Positions 8,338 through 17,357 are shown, numbered from the stretch's first letter. The stretch: DNA of 51,446 nt from MGBC163016 sp964631345 (GCA_964631345.1 CAZVWE010000012.1:1-51446), one strand, 5' to 3'. The notes: a model not told the origin generated them from the letters alone. Program-made: numbers and translations.

Positions 8338-9240
8338 CTATAGCGCATCATATCGAGCGAGTAATTCAGCGGATGTATCAAGAAATGCTTCAAGCGCTTT
8401 TTTCTCTTCTGTATCAACCGGAGATCTGTAAAGCCAACCAATGTCGAGAGCAATATCTGGATCAGCAAATGGAATTGCATGAGCTCCTTCGGGCAAACGC
8501 TTCCGAGAAAGCGAACTGATTATGGCGACACCGCCCGATTCACGCACGGTGAACAGCTCTGTACTCTTCTGATCTGAGTAAGCTACCGTTAGCTCAATGC
8601 CTAGACGTTCACTTAAAAGTTTTTTAACTATTTCTGCATAACCAATCTGTCCGCTAGGGAGTACCAACTTTCGACCGGCCAGATGCTCGGCACGAATGGA
8701 GTCCACCTCACACAGAGGATCTCCGTCAATCGCAAGCACCAAAAGTGGGACACTGCTAATTGGTCTAAATTGCAAATCTGCAAGAGGATAATCTACTCCA
8801 AGTAAAAGGCAGGCGTCGAATGATCCAGCACCTAAGCCATCGGTTAGTTCATCGGCATCGCCAAAGTGAACCGATACTCGCCAAGATGCAAGGGACGTAG
8901 CAATAGCACGAGTAGCTTGGTAAAGATCATTATCTAGCGAATGCAAAAGAAACCCGAGTCGTACCTGATGTGTAGCACCGTCTTTCAGAAGAGCGAGTGC
9001 GTCAGCAGCGCGGTCGTAGTCATCAACAACACGTGCAAATAATTCGAGAGCAACAGAACCTGCCGGAGTTAGGGTAACGGCATGAGTGGTTCTGTCTAAT
9101 AAAGAAAGGCCAATTTCTTGCTCTAAATTTGCAAGGTGTTTACTAAGAGCTGATTGCGAGAGATAAAGCTGTCGTGCTGCAGCGGTCACATTGCCTAGAC
9201 GAGCGCATGTCACAAATTCACGTAAATGCTCGATCTTCAT
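8338..9240 (-). CDS. LysR-family transcriptional regulator
   Basis: This 300-residue protein starts at ATG 9240 after AAAGGA with 8-nt spacing; a TTG two codons earlier is less likely. The N-terminal winged helix is typical (LGNVTAAARQLYLSQSALSK), followed by the effector-binding domain. It is transcribed divergently from the flavin/Fe-S oxidoreductase gene, 262 bp away, so that gene is its likely target. It lies downstream of nothing in the pst operon and points toward pstS, so its 3' end is 123 bp from the pst promoter region. The effector is unknown. Confidence 0.9.
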   Translation of the reverse strand: MKIEHLREFVTCARLGNVTAAARQLYLSQSALSKHLANLEQEIGLSLLDRTTHAVTLTPAGSVALELFARVVDDYDRAADALALLKDGATHQVRLGFLLHSLDNDLYQATRAIATSLASWRVSVHFGDADELTDGLGAGSFDACLLLGVDYPLADLQFRPISSVPLLVLAIDGDPLCEVDSIRAEHLAGRKLVLPSGQIGYAEIVKKLLSERLGIELTVAYSDQKSTELFTVRESGGVAIISSLSRKRLPEGAHAIPFADPDIALDIGWLYRSPVDTEEKKALEAFLDTSAELLARYDAL

Positions 9241-9433
9241 ATGCAATGTCCTTTAATGCTGATAGGGATGATACGACCGATAGGGCTAATAAGACTGATT
9301 TATCGTTCTATTTGGTAATTCCATATTAGCATAACAAGATCAAAAGAGTAATTTCAACAAAGCCAAACATACACCTAGAATAAAGATGTAACTGAGAAGT
9401 AATAACAGAATTATTGGGCATCTGAAACTTATG

Positions 9434-9455
9434 TATGCCATTCCATAACAGCATA
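9434..9455. promoter_or_regulatory. Inverted repeat in the lysR/oxidoreductase divergent promoter
   Basis: TATGC and GCATA are separated by 12 bp, and a further GCATA lies at 9464-9468, about 40 bp before the oxidoreductase ATG. This is a candidate LysR binding site by position and dyad form only. No clear -35/-10 pair was assigned. Confidence 0.35.
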
Positions 9456-9502
9456 ACATTTACGCATAAACCAACAAAACAGCATGGAGGAAGGGGACGC
9501 AC

Positions 9503-11677
9503 ATGGCTAAGAAAAAACTGGAGAAGATTCTTGAGCCGTGCTACATCGGCAAACTAAAGGTGAAAAATCGCATGATCCACATGGGATCACATGGAAGCAT
9601 TCCAAAGGATGATCAAGGCGACAATCCAATTTCTCCACGGTGGCTTGCGTTTTATGAGTCGCTTGCAGCTGGTGGGTTTGGAATTGTTTCGCTTGGTGGA
9701 GGTATCGTAAAACTCGACGAGTCAGGCGAGCACGGTTTCACTACTATTAAGTCAGGGTTTTCCTTCGAGGGGCTACAAGCACTAGCCGAGGTAATCCACA
9801 AACACGATGCGCATGCTTTTTGGCAACTACTCTGTGGATATCCAACCCGTCAACTTGATCAATCACACATAACATCGTATGCATCTTCTGCCCTATCGCA
9901 GGAAGAACTTGACAATCTTATTCCCTATTACAATCCCACCATCGAACTAAGCCGCGAACAAATTGACGTTATTACGACCACATTTGCCGAAACTGCTGCG
10001 CTGCTTAAAAGCGCTGGATTTGATGGTGTCGAAATTAATGCTGGGCACAACCACGGATTAAATACGTTCCTCTCTCCCGCATGGAATAAACGAACTGACG
10101 AATATGGCGGATCGGTCGAAAATCGAGCGCGTATCGTCTGCGAAATCAATCGCAAAATAAAGGAGCACTGCGGCGAAGATTTTCCGATTATTAATAATAT
10201 GTCAGGCGCTGAGTTTAACGTTGAAGGGGGGCGCACTGTAGCAGACACTGTAGAGTTAGCTAAGCTTTTCGAAGCAAGTGGTGCCGATGCTATTCACTGT
10301 CGATACGAAATGTATCACGAAGGAATCCCAGAGCTGGGTATTCCTCGTACAGCCCATGAGTTGCCTGATGTCGATCTATACCCAGGTTATCTAGATCAGG
10401 ATCTATCCGAATGGGGAATCGATAATTCATTTGGCAATGGCATGATGGCTTGGTCTGGAGCGGCTGCCGCGATAAAGGCTGCTGTATCTATTCCTGTTAG
10501 TGTGTCTGGTCGTACCGATGCCTTCAATGGTGACAAGCTAATACGCGAGGGAAAAATTGACTTCATTAGTATTTGTCGTCGCGCACATGCCGACGCTGAT
10601 TATTGTCGCAAGGTTACCGAAGGAGCCTACGAAGATATTCGCCCGTGCATAGGCTGTAATACCTGCTATGACATGTCGGCTCACAATGTAAATACTTGGT
10701 GCATGGTAAATGGCGGAATCATGGAAGGCGCTGATTATGCTCAGGTATTTCCAGCACCAGAAGCAAAACGCGTGGTGGTAATTGGATCGGGCGCTGCTGG
10801 TCTTGAGGCTGCGCGTGTAGCAGCTTTGCGAGGACACGATGTAACTATTATCGAGCGTGAAAGTTCCTTGGGCGGAACATTACCTCTTGCAGGCATGATA
10901 TGCGATTTCCATGAGGATTTTCTTGGATTTTCACGTTGGCAAGTTCGTCAGATAGAAAAGTTGGGCGTCACGGTGATGCTTAAGACAACAGCTGATCGCT
11001 CACTTGTTGAGTCGCTTAAGCCCGATGCAATAATTGTGGCCGTTGGTGGTAGTGAAAACGTTCCCGATCTACCTGGTATAGATCGCAAGATTGTAGTTAC
11101 CGGAGAAGTTCTTCATCGTCAATTACGCTCAGCTCTTAAGATATTTAACGTAGAGAAACTTGGCAAGCTTTCGAAGATTTACCTGCCAGTAGGCAAACGA
11201 GTTATTATCCTGGGCGGCAGCATGCACGGTTTGCGCACGGCTCACTTCCTTATGCGCCGCGGACGTGAAGTGGTCATTATAGAGGAAGGACCAGAACTGG
11301 GCACCGGCATGCTCGACTGTGGCCCCAAACCCAACATGCTTCGCTGGCTTGTATCGAATAATGTGGAGATGCATCGCAATGTAACGTGTTTGGAAATAAC
11401 GGATGAGGGTCTTCGCATGCGCGATGAAGATGGCATCGAGCACCTGATAAAGGCAGATAGCATTGTAACTGCAATGCCGCTGAGCCCTAACTTGGATCTC
11501 TATGAGGAACTACGCGATGTAGCACCTGAGGTGTATGCTGTAGGTGACTGCAATCCACTCATCGTGGACGCTCCCTATCCGCCGTCGAAGATTGAGCCTG
11601 TTGATAGCGAACTCATCTGGCCACGTTTCACGGCAGCGGCAATTCGCGAGGCTTATAGAATCGCACGTGAGTTGTAG
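9503..11677 (+). CDS. FMN/[4Fe-4S]/FAD enoate reductase-like oxidoreductase (OYE family)
   Basis: This 724-residue protein has the layout of 2,4-dienoyl-CoA reductase, BaiCD/BaiH and daidzein reductase. An OYE-type TIM barrel occupies about residues 10-370 (GFDGVEINAGHNHGLNTFLSP, NKRTDEYGGS). A cysteine cluster lies near 380-400 (CIGCNTC, then a Cys 11 residues on). A C-terminal NAD(P)/FAD domain begins with VVVIGSGAAGLEAA near 425, with a second nucleotide fold around VIILGGSMHG. The cysteine spacing is C-x2-C-x2-C-x11-C, one residue shorter than the usual x3. The protein is 50-80 residues longer than typical members. It probably reduces an activated C=C bond under anaerobic conditions; the substrate is not deducible. 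A GGAGGAAGGGG site precedes the ATG. Confidence 0.88.
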   Translation: MAKKKLEKILEPCYIGKLKVKNRMIHMGSHGSIPKDDQGDNPISPRWLAFYESLAAGGFGIVSLGGGIVKLDESGEHGFTTIKSGFSFEGLQALAEVIHKHDAHAFWQLLCGYPTRQLDQSHITSYASSALSQEELDNLIPYYNPTIELSREQIDVITTTFAETAALLKSAGFDGVEINAGHNHGLNTFLSPAWNKRTDEYGGSVENRARIVCEINRKIKEHCGEDFPIINNMSGAEFNVEGGRTVADTVELAKLFEASGADAIHCRYEMYHEGIPELGIPRTAHELPDVDLYPGYLDQDLSEWGIDNSFGNGMMAWSGAAAAIKAAVSIPVSVSGRTDAFNGDKLIREGKIDFISICRRAHADADYCRKVTEGAYEDIRPCIGCNTCYDMSAHNVNTWCMVNGGIMEGADYAQVFPAPEAKRVVVIGSGAAGLEAARVAALRGHDVTIIERESSLGGTLPLAGMICDFHEDFLGFSRWQVRQIEKLGVTVMLKTTADRSLVESLKPDAIIVAVGGSENVPDLPGIDRKIVVTGEVLHRQLRSALKIFNVEKLGKLSKIYLPVGKRVIILGGSMHGLRTAHFLMRRGREVVIIEEGPELGTGMLDCGPKPNMLRWLVSNNVEMHRNVTCLEITDEGLRMRDEDGIEHLIKADSIVTAMPLSPNLDLYEELRDVAPEVYAVGDCNPLIVDAPYPPSKIEPVDSELIWPRFTAAAIREAYRIAREL

Positions 11678-11870
11678 TGCTGATGGAGAGGCAAAGGATA
11701 ACAGCTGGCGCAAGTGATCGCTTTTTGAACAAAATAGAAGCCGATGCCGTCGTCCTGTACGAGATCGCATGATGGAACAAAACGAGAAGGGCACGATCGA
11801 CTTGAAATACTATTGAAAACAACATTCCGTCTCTGCGTGAATTCTGCAAAGAGCACTTCGTCGAATGATG

Positions 11871-11921
11871 GAAGATGTGATACTAAGAACTGACAGGCGG
11901 TACGCTTAGTATCACATCTTC
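11871..11921. terminator. Perfect 17-bp inverted repeat (probable hairpin terminator)
   Basis: Arms at 11871-11887 and 11905-11921 are perfect reverse complements, with a 17-nt loop. The hairpin begins 8 bp after the stop of the minus-strand gene ending at 11929. It also lies downstream of the plus-strand oxidoreductase. Neither side has a T run, so intrinsic termination is not certain. The 250-bp gap 11678-11928 otherwise holds only a 29-codon frame (ATG 11682) that I cannot support. Confidence 0.6.
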
Positions 11922-11928
11922 GCCAACA

Positions 11929-13137
11929 TTATCCCTCAAGCAGATAAACGTTTTCGTTATCGATTGCGATTTGATATGGACTATTGCGTAGGCTATTGAC
12001 CGATTCCAAGCTCTCTTTAAATGGAACGATATCCGGCGTTTTTGCTTGCCTTAGCCTTTCTAGTAACTTTCGCGTTTGGCGTTCGTTGAATTCTCCTACA
12101 CCTTTACTCGCACCTTCGAAAGCGTTATCGATAGGTGTTAGCTCCCCTATTGGTGTCTGTTTTATCAGACCCCCTAAACCTGAAAATACTGCAGAAACAC
12201 CCCCGAGCAACGCAGCATCAGCTGATGATTTTGCACAACCTTCAATCTCGTTATAGCACTCTGTATAGAGCTCGCGGTATTCATTGCCATGCTCGCTGAT
12301 CTTTTCAGCTATTGCTCTAAGATTTTTGTTATCAAAATTCTCGCTGAGCATCGGTTCAAGAAACGATGCAAAGGAATATGTGTACGTAGCGAGTTGGTAT
12401 TCCTTCATTCTATCTAGTATCTCATCAAGTCGTGCATTCACGCCAATTCGTAGTTCGACAGGAGTCTTATCTCCCAACTTGCTCTTTATTTGAGAACGTA
12501 AATGAATGATGGCTTTTTCAGACTCCTGTTTGATATCGATCACTTTCATATGAGCGTTCTTGCGCCAAATGTCGTTATTCCAGTTATGGCGATACGCATC
12601 AAGTGTATCTTCGAGCGTTTTCACATTTCCGCGCAGTTCGGCCTTATCCTTTTGCCGCATATATTCGAACATCTCATTCACGGTATCTTGGATAGCATCT
12701 AACTTCTGATTGATCTGAGCTAACGCTGCAGCCATGAAAAGCGTAGTTGGATCATAAGGAATTGTTGAAACACCCTGAATGTCGTTAAGATTTACCGAAT
12801 GAAAGCGAGCTTGACCTAATCCCGTTGCACCATCTGGAAATGAGCCGATCATCCCAGTGCCATCTTTGCATTTATTCAGAACCGAAGGGTCAAGGGGATT
12901 GCCGACCTTGTCAGTAACTCGCAACAAAGCAGGTGCATTGATTGTTGTAGTCATCGAGCGAAACATCGTTGGCAAAGAACCCAATCCAACTCCAAGCGCA
13001 GGTATTTGATCCAATGGAAGCTTTATTGCATTATCAGTATTCACTTCAATGTCTGTTGATGCCAAATGAAGATCAAGATTTGCAACAGAATTGCGAATCT
13101 GTTGAATACTTTCGTTTTGTGCATCTAACTCATTCAT
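11929..13137 (-). CDS. Unknown 402-residue helical protein
   Basis: I do not recognise this protein. It has no signal peptide. Residues 1-30 and 140-260 are strongly helical and heptad-like (AQINQKLDAIQDTVNEMFEY). A glycine- and alanine-rich hydrophobic stretch (AALLGGVSAVFSGLGGLI) lies near 305-322, within otherwise charged sequence. That could be a membrane-inserting hairpin or a packing segment. AAGGA lies 9 nt before the ATG. It is the last gene of an operon with two DUF4230 proteins, 72 bp after the lipoprotein gene, so it may act at the envelope with them. Confidence 0.75.
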   Translation of the reverse strand: MNELDAQNESIQQIRNSVANLDLHLASTDIEVNTDNAIKLPLDQIPALGVGLGSLPTMFRSMTTTINAPALLRVTDKVGNPLDPSVLNKCKDGTGMIGSFPDGATGLGQARFHSVNLNDIQGVSTIPYDPTTLFMAAALAQINQKLDAIQDTVNEMFEYMRQKDKAELRGNVKTLEDTLDAYRHNWNNDIWRKNAHMKVIDIKQESEKAIIHLRSQIKSKLGDKTPVELRIGVNARLDEILDRMKEYQLATYTYSFASFLEPMLSENFDNKNLRAIAEKISEHGNEYRELYTECYNEIEGCAKSSADAALLGGVSAVFSGLGGLIKQTPIGELTPIDNAFEGASKGVGEFNERQTRKLLERLRQAKTPDIVPFKESLESVNSLRNSPYQIAIDNENVYLLEG

Positions 13138-13209
13138 TGAAATTTTCCTTCGCGTGCTGCAAAACTCTTAAGATGACATTGAGTATGCCGAATGATAGGC
13201 GATGTCCCT

Positions 13210-13812
13210 CTACTCTTCATCCTCTGCTTGAGCCCATTTCACGGTGTAGGTTTTACCGATCGCCTCACCAACATTCTTGACATATTGCTCCAGAATATCT
13301 TTGGCGCGTTCAGTTGCCTGCGCTTTTGCTCCAACATCATTCTGTGCAAGTTCGAGCAGGTTATTCTGCGCATCGGTGATCGCTTGCTTCTTCTCATCGG
13401 CACTCACATGATTGAACCACTGCCATCCATTGATCTCGATCGGATCGGTCATCGAATCCGTATCAATGTCCGGATGTCCAAGTATCTCAACCTCTGGAAT
13501 CGTAATGGTCACAACTCCATTCGCATCAGGATCAGAGATGGAAACCTTCTCAACATCAAGCCCCATCTCAACGATACCGTCATATTCGAACCAGAGGTTT
13601 CTTTGGTTGTCTATCATATTGAATAAATACCCATCAGATGCCCTGCTGTATCTAACAACATTGTGGTAATAGCATTCAAGCGCCGATAATTTGACAACCT
13701 CTTGCACATTGGAGAAATCCGGCTCGGCCTCTGCCTGTGAGCACCCGGTCAATACAAAACAACCCAAGCAAGCCGACAATACCAAAGCACCGATCTTCTT
13801 AATTAGCCTCAT
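13210..13812 (-). CDS. DUF4230-family lipoprotein
   Basis: The ATG at 13812 starts a 200-residue product with a lipoprotein signal ending CFVLTGCS. A longer frame upstream lies inside the previous gene and was not used. The mature part has the DUF4230 pattern: a strand-rich segment ending in GLDVEKVSI, then VVTITIPEVEILGHPDID, then a long amphipathic helix. The start overlaps the end of the upstream DUF4230 gene by 14 bp. The two proteins are paralogues, one lipid-anchored outside and one on a membrane span. The function of DUF4230 proteins is not known to me. Confidence 0.8.
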   Translation of the reverse strand: MRLIKKIGALVLSACLGCFVLTGCSQAEAEPDFSNVQEVVKLSALECYYHNVVRYSRASDGYLFNMIDNQRNLWFEYDGIVEMGLDVEKVSISDPDANGVVTITIPEVEILGHPDIDTDSMTDPIEINGWQWFNHVSADEKKQAITDAQNNLLELAQNDVGAKAQATERAKDILEQYVKNVGEAIGKTYTVKWAQAEDEE

Positions 13813-14593
13813 TGTCTTCACCCGCTTCATCAGTATCAACAACTTCATCCGACTCATTGACGTCGTTAGCCTCGCTAGGCACAGCTGCGTCTTCCCAATG
13901 GATCGTATACCCCTCATCCCCTATCAGTGGAAGCATCAATGCCTCCAAAGTTGATTTCAAATTTCCGATAGCAATGTCTTTGATATTTGTAGACTCAGAT
14001 ATCTCGCGTTGAACATCTTCTTTGCAGATCTCCAAAGCCTCTTTCAAATCTATATTCGCATCATGTGGAAGGTACTCCATTTTTGATTCGTCTATTACTG
14101 GGTTATCAACAGTAATGCTTGGCAGAATTACAGAAATTGTCTTTTGATCCTGGTCTATTTTGAATTGAATATCCTCCATATTGATTCCAGCATCTGCAGT
14201 TGCCTCGTAATATATGTAGTAGACCGCATTTCCGTTCTCATCAGTTTTCTCCGCTATTCCGTTATACGAGAACTCTGCTGTAGATAGCTTGGTAATCTCT
14301 ACGGCCTTTTTCAAAGAAGCCTCTGATACGGTTGTTCCTTTGCCAAAAGAAGAAATAATCCCCGGAACAAAAGCGACCGCAAGTACAACTATCGCGAGAA
14401 CTACAATTGCAACGACCCGTTTTGTTTTCTTTGACGTCTTTTTAATCGCAGACACTGTTTTCTCTCTGCTTTTAGCCTTTTGATCCTTTATTTTTTGTTT
14501 AGCAGCTTCTTCCCTTGCTTTAGCCTCTGCAATTTTTGCATCAGCTTCGGCTTTTTCGATTCGCCTCTCTTCTTCGGTCATCTCTTCCCCCAT
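13799..14593 (-). CDS. Membrane-anchored DUF4230-family protein
   Basis: ATG 14593 follows GGAGGAATAT, so the 264-residue form is preferred to the longer frame. Residues 1-60 form a charged coiled coil rich in Glu, Lys and Ala. A single membrane span follows (VVAIVVLAIVVLAVAFVPGI, about 66-85). The exported DUF4230 domain carries GINMEDIQFKIDQDQKTISV and LPSITVDNPVIDES. The tail is acidic (Asp/Glu/Asn). Gene order is small membrane protein, this gene, lipoprotein paralogue, 402-residue protein. Confidence 0.82.
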   Translation of the reverse strand: MGEEMTEEERRIEKAEADAKIAEAKAREEAAKQKIKDQKAKSREKTVSAIKKTSKKTKRVVAIVVLAIVVLAVAFVPGIISSFGKGTTVSEASLKKAVEITKLSTAEFSYNGIAEKTDENGNAVYYIYYEATADAGINMEDIQFKIDQDQKTISVILPSITVDNPVIDESKMEYLPHDANIDLKEALEICKEDVQREISESTNIKDIAIGNLKSTLEALMLPLIGDEGYTIHWEDAAVPSEANDVNESDEVVDTDEAGEDNEAN

Positions 14594-14631
14594 ATATTCC
14601 TCCAATAAATACTGATTTCTCCCCTTTGTAG

Positions 14632-14766
14632 CTACCCATAGAACAGAAACGCAAGAAGAGCGAGAGCGACGACACCGATTGCCAAAACGAGAATCGCGGC
14701 GCCAACGAAAAGACGCAAAATCAAGCCTCCGCAACCGATATTTATATCCAAGCGGCTCACGTCCAT
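14632..14766 (-). CDS. 44-residue single-span membrane protein
   Basis: ATG 14766 to TAG 14632 encodes MDVSRLDINIGCGGLILR followed by one long hydrophobic span (FVGAAILVLAIGVVALALLAF) and a short polar end. It is the first frame of the DUF4230 operon, 38 bp before the next ATG, in the same direction. The ribosome site is weak (AAGTGAG, short spacing). The clean hydrophobic profile and operon position support it. It may help anchor or assemble the DUF4230 proteins; this is inference. Confidence 0.6.
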   Translation of the reverse strand: MDVSRLDINIGCGGLILRLFVGAAILVLAIGVVALALLAFLFYG

Positions 14767-14800
14767 AAACTCACTTTTCTTCAACTTGCATAATCGTTAC

Positions 14801-14818
14801 GGCTTCTAATATGAAGCC
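14801..14818. promoter_or_regulatory. Palindromic operator candidate between the DUF4230 operon and xre
   Basis: GGCTTC and GAAGCC flank TAATAT, which could be the -10 of the plus-strand xre gene (TTGCAT lies 15 bp before it). The site lies between divergent genes and could serve autoregulation by the small XRE protein. Confidence 0.45.
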
Positions 14819-14850
14819 ATGAAGTAAATACTAGCACATACGCTTTATGT

Positions 14851-15066
14851 ATGAATATCGAACAGAAAAGACTCGCACTCGGGGGCGCCATTCGCGAACG
14901 TCGCGAAAGCCAGGGGCTATCTCAAGAGAAACTCGCCCTAATGGTAGGCAGCAGCAAATCCCACATCTGGCGCATCGAAACCGGCAAGGTCGGCGTTGGT
15001 ATCGATGACCTGTCGCGCATCGCCGATGCACTAGATACCGAGGTGCGACAACTCCTTACGTTCTAA
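14851..15066 (+). CDS. Small XRE-family helix-turn-helix regulator
   Basis: The 71-residue protein is essentially one Cro/CI-type HTH domain (LGGAIRERRESQGLSQEKLA, then KSHIWRIETGKV). It diverges from the DUF4230 operon, its likely target. It converges with the MerR gene, with an 11-bp overlap of the 3' ends. There is no recognisable ribosome site before ATG 14851. Confidence 0.85.
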   Translation: MNIEQKRLALGGAIRERRESQGLSQEKLALMVGSSKSHIWRIETGKVGVGIDDLSRIADALDTEVRQLLTF

Positions 15067-16150
15067 TGGCATCAAAAACAGCATGCACTTTGCAAACGTC
15101 CTTGGCATCCATTCCAATTTCTCCCTTTGGATCTATATATTCACACAATTCAGCATCATCCAGAATGCGCTCCATATAATCCAAAATGGATTCCAAAAGA
15201 TCGTCCGTCTCTGCTCCGTTTTCCACATTTTCTTCTGACGACTCTGCACCCGACAGGGCAACACCCATCCGCTCATATGCGAGCTTCTTGAACTCATCGA
15301 GTTTTTCAATTGCACAAACCACATCCGAGTCCGCGTACTTCCCTATCGAATGAAGCAGATCAGAACAATCCACCATAAGACGTTTCATCCAAACATAGAA
15401 CGCATGCATCTGGATGAAGCCGGCGGTACCTTCACCACCCAGCTCCTCCGCCTCATAGGCTATAACGCCATCATCCTCGAATATCGCCCAGAACCCCAGA
15501 AATCCACATTGATCAATGGGAGCGATATTCTCACTCCACCAACGACAAAACTCGTCGATATACTCGGTAATCTCTTTAAATCCTTCATCTTCATCAAGCG
15601 AGATAAAACTGTAGATTATCCGATCAAGCTCTTCGAACAAGCATTCCCATTCCTCTTCTGAATACAACTTAATGCGATCCATGGCTTCGGAATAATAGTC
15701 CGACTCTCGTACACGATTTGCCAGTTCATCTATATCGGCTGGCCCAAACATTAACCCATCGATGAAATCGCTATTAGATACATTCACAAACTTGGAGAAC
15801 AGGATCAAATTACGCAGCTGATTCATCTTCAAACGAAGCTCTTCCACGCGCTCTTCAAGCGCTTCAGCAAGATTGGGAAACTCTTTGTTCAGAATAAGTC
15901 CGACTTCTTTAACGGTAAATCCATAAGAGCGAAGCACCATGATCTTTTTTAACCGCTCAAGATGCTCTTTCGAATACAACCTACGATTATTGGCGCTATC
16001 ACCTGTACGTATTGGCTTCAATAACCCCATGTCATCATAGTGAATCAGGGTATCTCTGGACACACCTGTGAATTCCGTGACCTGATTTATCGAGAGCAGT
16101 TCATCAGGCATATCGATATTGGCTTTTTTCGGTGGTTTCTTCTTTTCCAA
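15056..16150 (-). CDS. MerR-family regulator with a large C-terminal domain
   Basis: An N-terminal MerR winged helix (SINQVTEFTGVSRDTLIHYD, then GLLKPIRTG and RRLYSKEHLERL) is followed by a dimerisation helix and about 230 residues of acidic, Trp-rich sequence of unknown type. I prefer TTG 16150, 5 nt after GGGAGGTG. The in-frame GTG at 16159 overlaps that ribosome site. The promoter has MerR-type architecture, so autoregulation is likely. The effector is unknown. Confidence 0.85.
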   Translation of the reverse strand: MEKKKPPKKANIDMPDELLSINQVTEFTGVSRDTLIHYDDMGLLKPIRTGDSANNRRLYSKEHLERLKKIMVLRSYGFTVKEVGLILNKEFPNLAEALEERVEELRLKMNQLRNLILFSKFVNVSNSDFIDGLMFGPADIDELANRVRESDYYSEAMDRIKLYSEEEWECLFEELDRIIYSFISLDEDEGFKEITEYIDEFCRWWSENIAPIDQCGFLGFWAIFEDDGVIAYEAEELGGEGTAGFIQMHAFYVWMKRLMVDCSDLLHSIGKYADSDVVCAIEKLDEFKKLAYERMGVALSGAESSEENVENGAETDDLLESILDYMERILDDAELCEYIDPKGEIGMDAKDVCKVHAVFDAIRT

Positions 16151-16172
16151 ACCGTACACCTCCCTTTAAGAA

Positions 16173-16203
16173 AGTGTACGCCCTAGGGTCGCCCCAAGGT
16201 CAA
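16173..16203 (-). promoter_or_regulatory. MerR-type promoter with 19-bp spacer and operator dyad
   Basis: On the minus strand, -35 TTGACC (16198-16203) and -10 TACACT (16173-16178) are separated by exactly 19 bp, the overlong spacing untwisted by MerR activators. The spacer contains CCTTGGG and CCCTAGG as an imperfect dyad. It drives the merR gene. Confidence 0.75.
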
Positions 16204-16281
16204 GGAATATTGAGACATGTGCTATAGCCACCAAGAGAATAATTGCAAGCATGGCAAGAACGATGCAGTTATACTTCAAAT

Positions 16282-17352
16282 ATGGTTTCGAGCAAAAGAA
16301 TAATATGGATAGATTACGTTAGAGTGCTCGCGATACTTTTTGTTGTGCTCTGCCACTCGACAGAATACGTTTACCATTTTGATGTTGATAGCGTTCTTGC
16401 TAGATCGTTTCCATCCCAAGTTATTAGTTTTTTATATTTCACACTAGGTCGTATTGGTGTCCCGCTCTTTTTATGCATGACGGGATATTTAATGCTTGAC
16501 AGGAAATATGACAAACAAAGCTGCAAAACTTTTTATAAATCAAAATGGCTCAGGCTTCTTATAACAACCGAAATATGGGTGTTGATATTCATTGCTTATA
16601 GAGTGATTGTTGATGGATATGATCTAAATCCTAGCTGGATCATTGAAAATATACTGCTTTTAAATCCATTTAGCTTGATGCCTCATATTTGGTATTTGCC
16701 TGTGATATTGGCGCTTTACGTTGTCATACCATTGATAGCAAATATATTACGCAGGCCAAATGGTTATAGATTTGCGTTGGTTCTCTTGGTGGTTCTGATT
16801 CTTTTTTACTATGTTCTACCCGTGATCAATACTTTCTGTTCGGCACTAGGTATCGAATCAATAATCAGTCAAATACAAATCAAGTTTTTGATAATTGCAC
16901 ATGGGTGTTATTTGGTTCTAGGATATCTTTGCAAACGTGGTTTATTTGATAAAGTGCCTACTTTTGTATTAGTGATTATTTGTTGCATTGGAATGGGCGC
17001 AACTGTGGGAGAGCAGCTTTTTGTCTACCATCAAGATACTGCCTATAACTTATGGTACAACAACATATTTTTGCTTTTGACTGCTCTGTCTTTATTCATT
17101 TTGATATCTCGAATTTCATTCAAACCTAGACATTTCATTGAAGTTATTGCTAGGTATTCATTTGGGGTTTATTTGATTCATTATTTACTGCTTTATGGAG
17201 TTACCTATTTAGCAAGCACCATGCAAATTATTATGCCTAGTTCTGTAGCTGTTATTGCATTAACACTTTCTGTTGGATTTTTAAGCTTAGTCGCTTGCAT
17301 ATTGATTAACAAAATACCGAAGCTTGACAAAGTATTGCTTTATATGAGGTAG
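16282..17352 (+). CDS. Membrane acyltransferase, acyltransferase-3 family
   Basis: The 356-residue protein from ATG 16282 has about ten membrane spans. It starts with the family signature RIIWIDYVRVLAILFVVLCH, whose histidine is the presumed catalytic residue. Such enzymes acylate sugars of cell-surface or secreted polymers. An in-frame TTG at 16243 adds 13 residues; neither start has a good ribosome site. The gene is much more AT-rich than its neighbours, consistent with recent transfer. Confidence 0.88.
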   Translation: MVSSKRIIWIDYVRVLAILFVVLCHSTEYVYHFDVDSVLARSFPSQVISFLYFTLGRIGVPLFLCMTGYLMLDRKYDKQSCKTFYKSKWLRLLITTEIWVLIFIAYRVIVDGYDLNPSWIIENILLLNPFSLMPHIWYLPVILALYVVIPLIANILRRPNGYRFALVLLVVLILFYYVLPVINTFCSALGIESIISQIQIKFLIIAHGCYLVLGYLCKRGLFDKVPTFVLVIICCIGMGATVGEQLFVYHQDTAYNLWYNNIFLLLTALSLFILISRISFKPRHFIEVIARYSFGVYLIHYLLLYGVTYLASTMQIIMPSSVAVIALTLSVGFLSLVACILINKIPKLDKVLLYMR

Positions 17353-17357
17353 TAGAG

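Noticed and set aside
13812..13917. Longer start for the DUF4230 lipoprotein
   Set aside because: It would precede the signal peptide with 35 residues translated out of frame from the upstream gene.
14594..14734. N-terminal extension of the membrane DUF4230 protein up to 14734
   Set aside because: The extension is Arg/Ser-rich shadow coding of the 44-residue membrane protein, and ATG 14593 has a perfect ribosome site.
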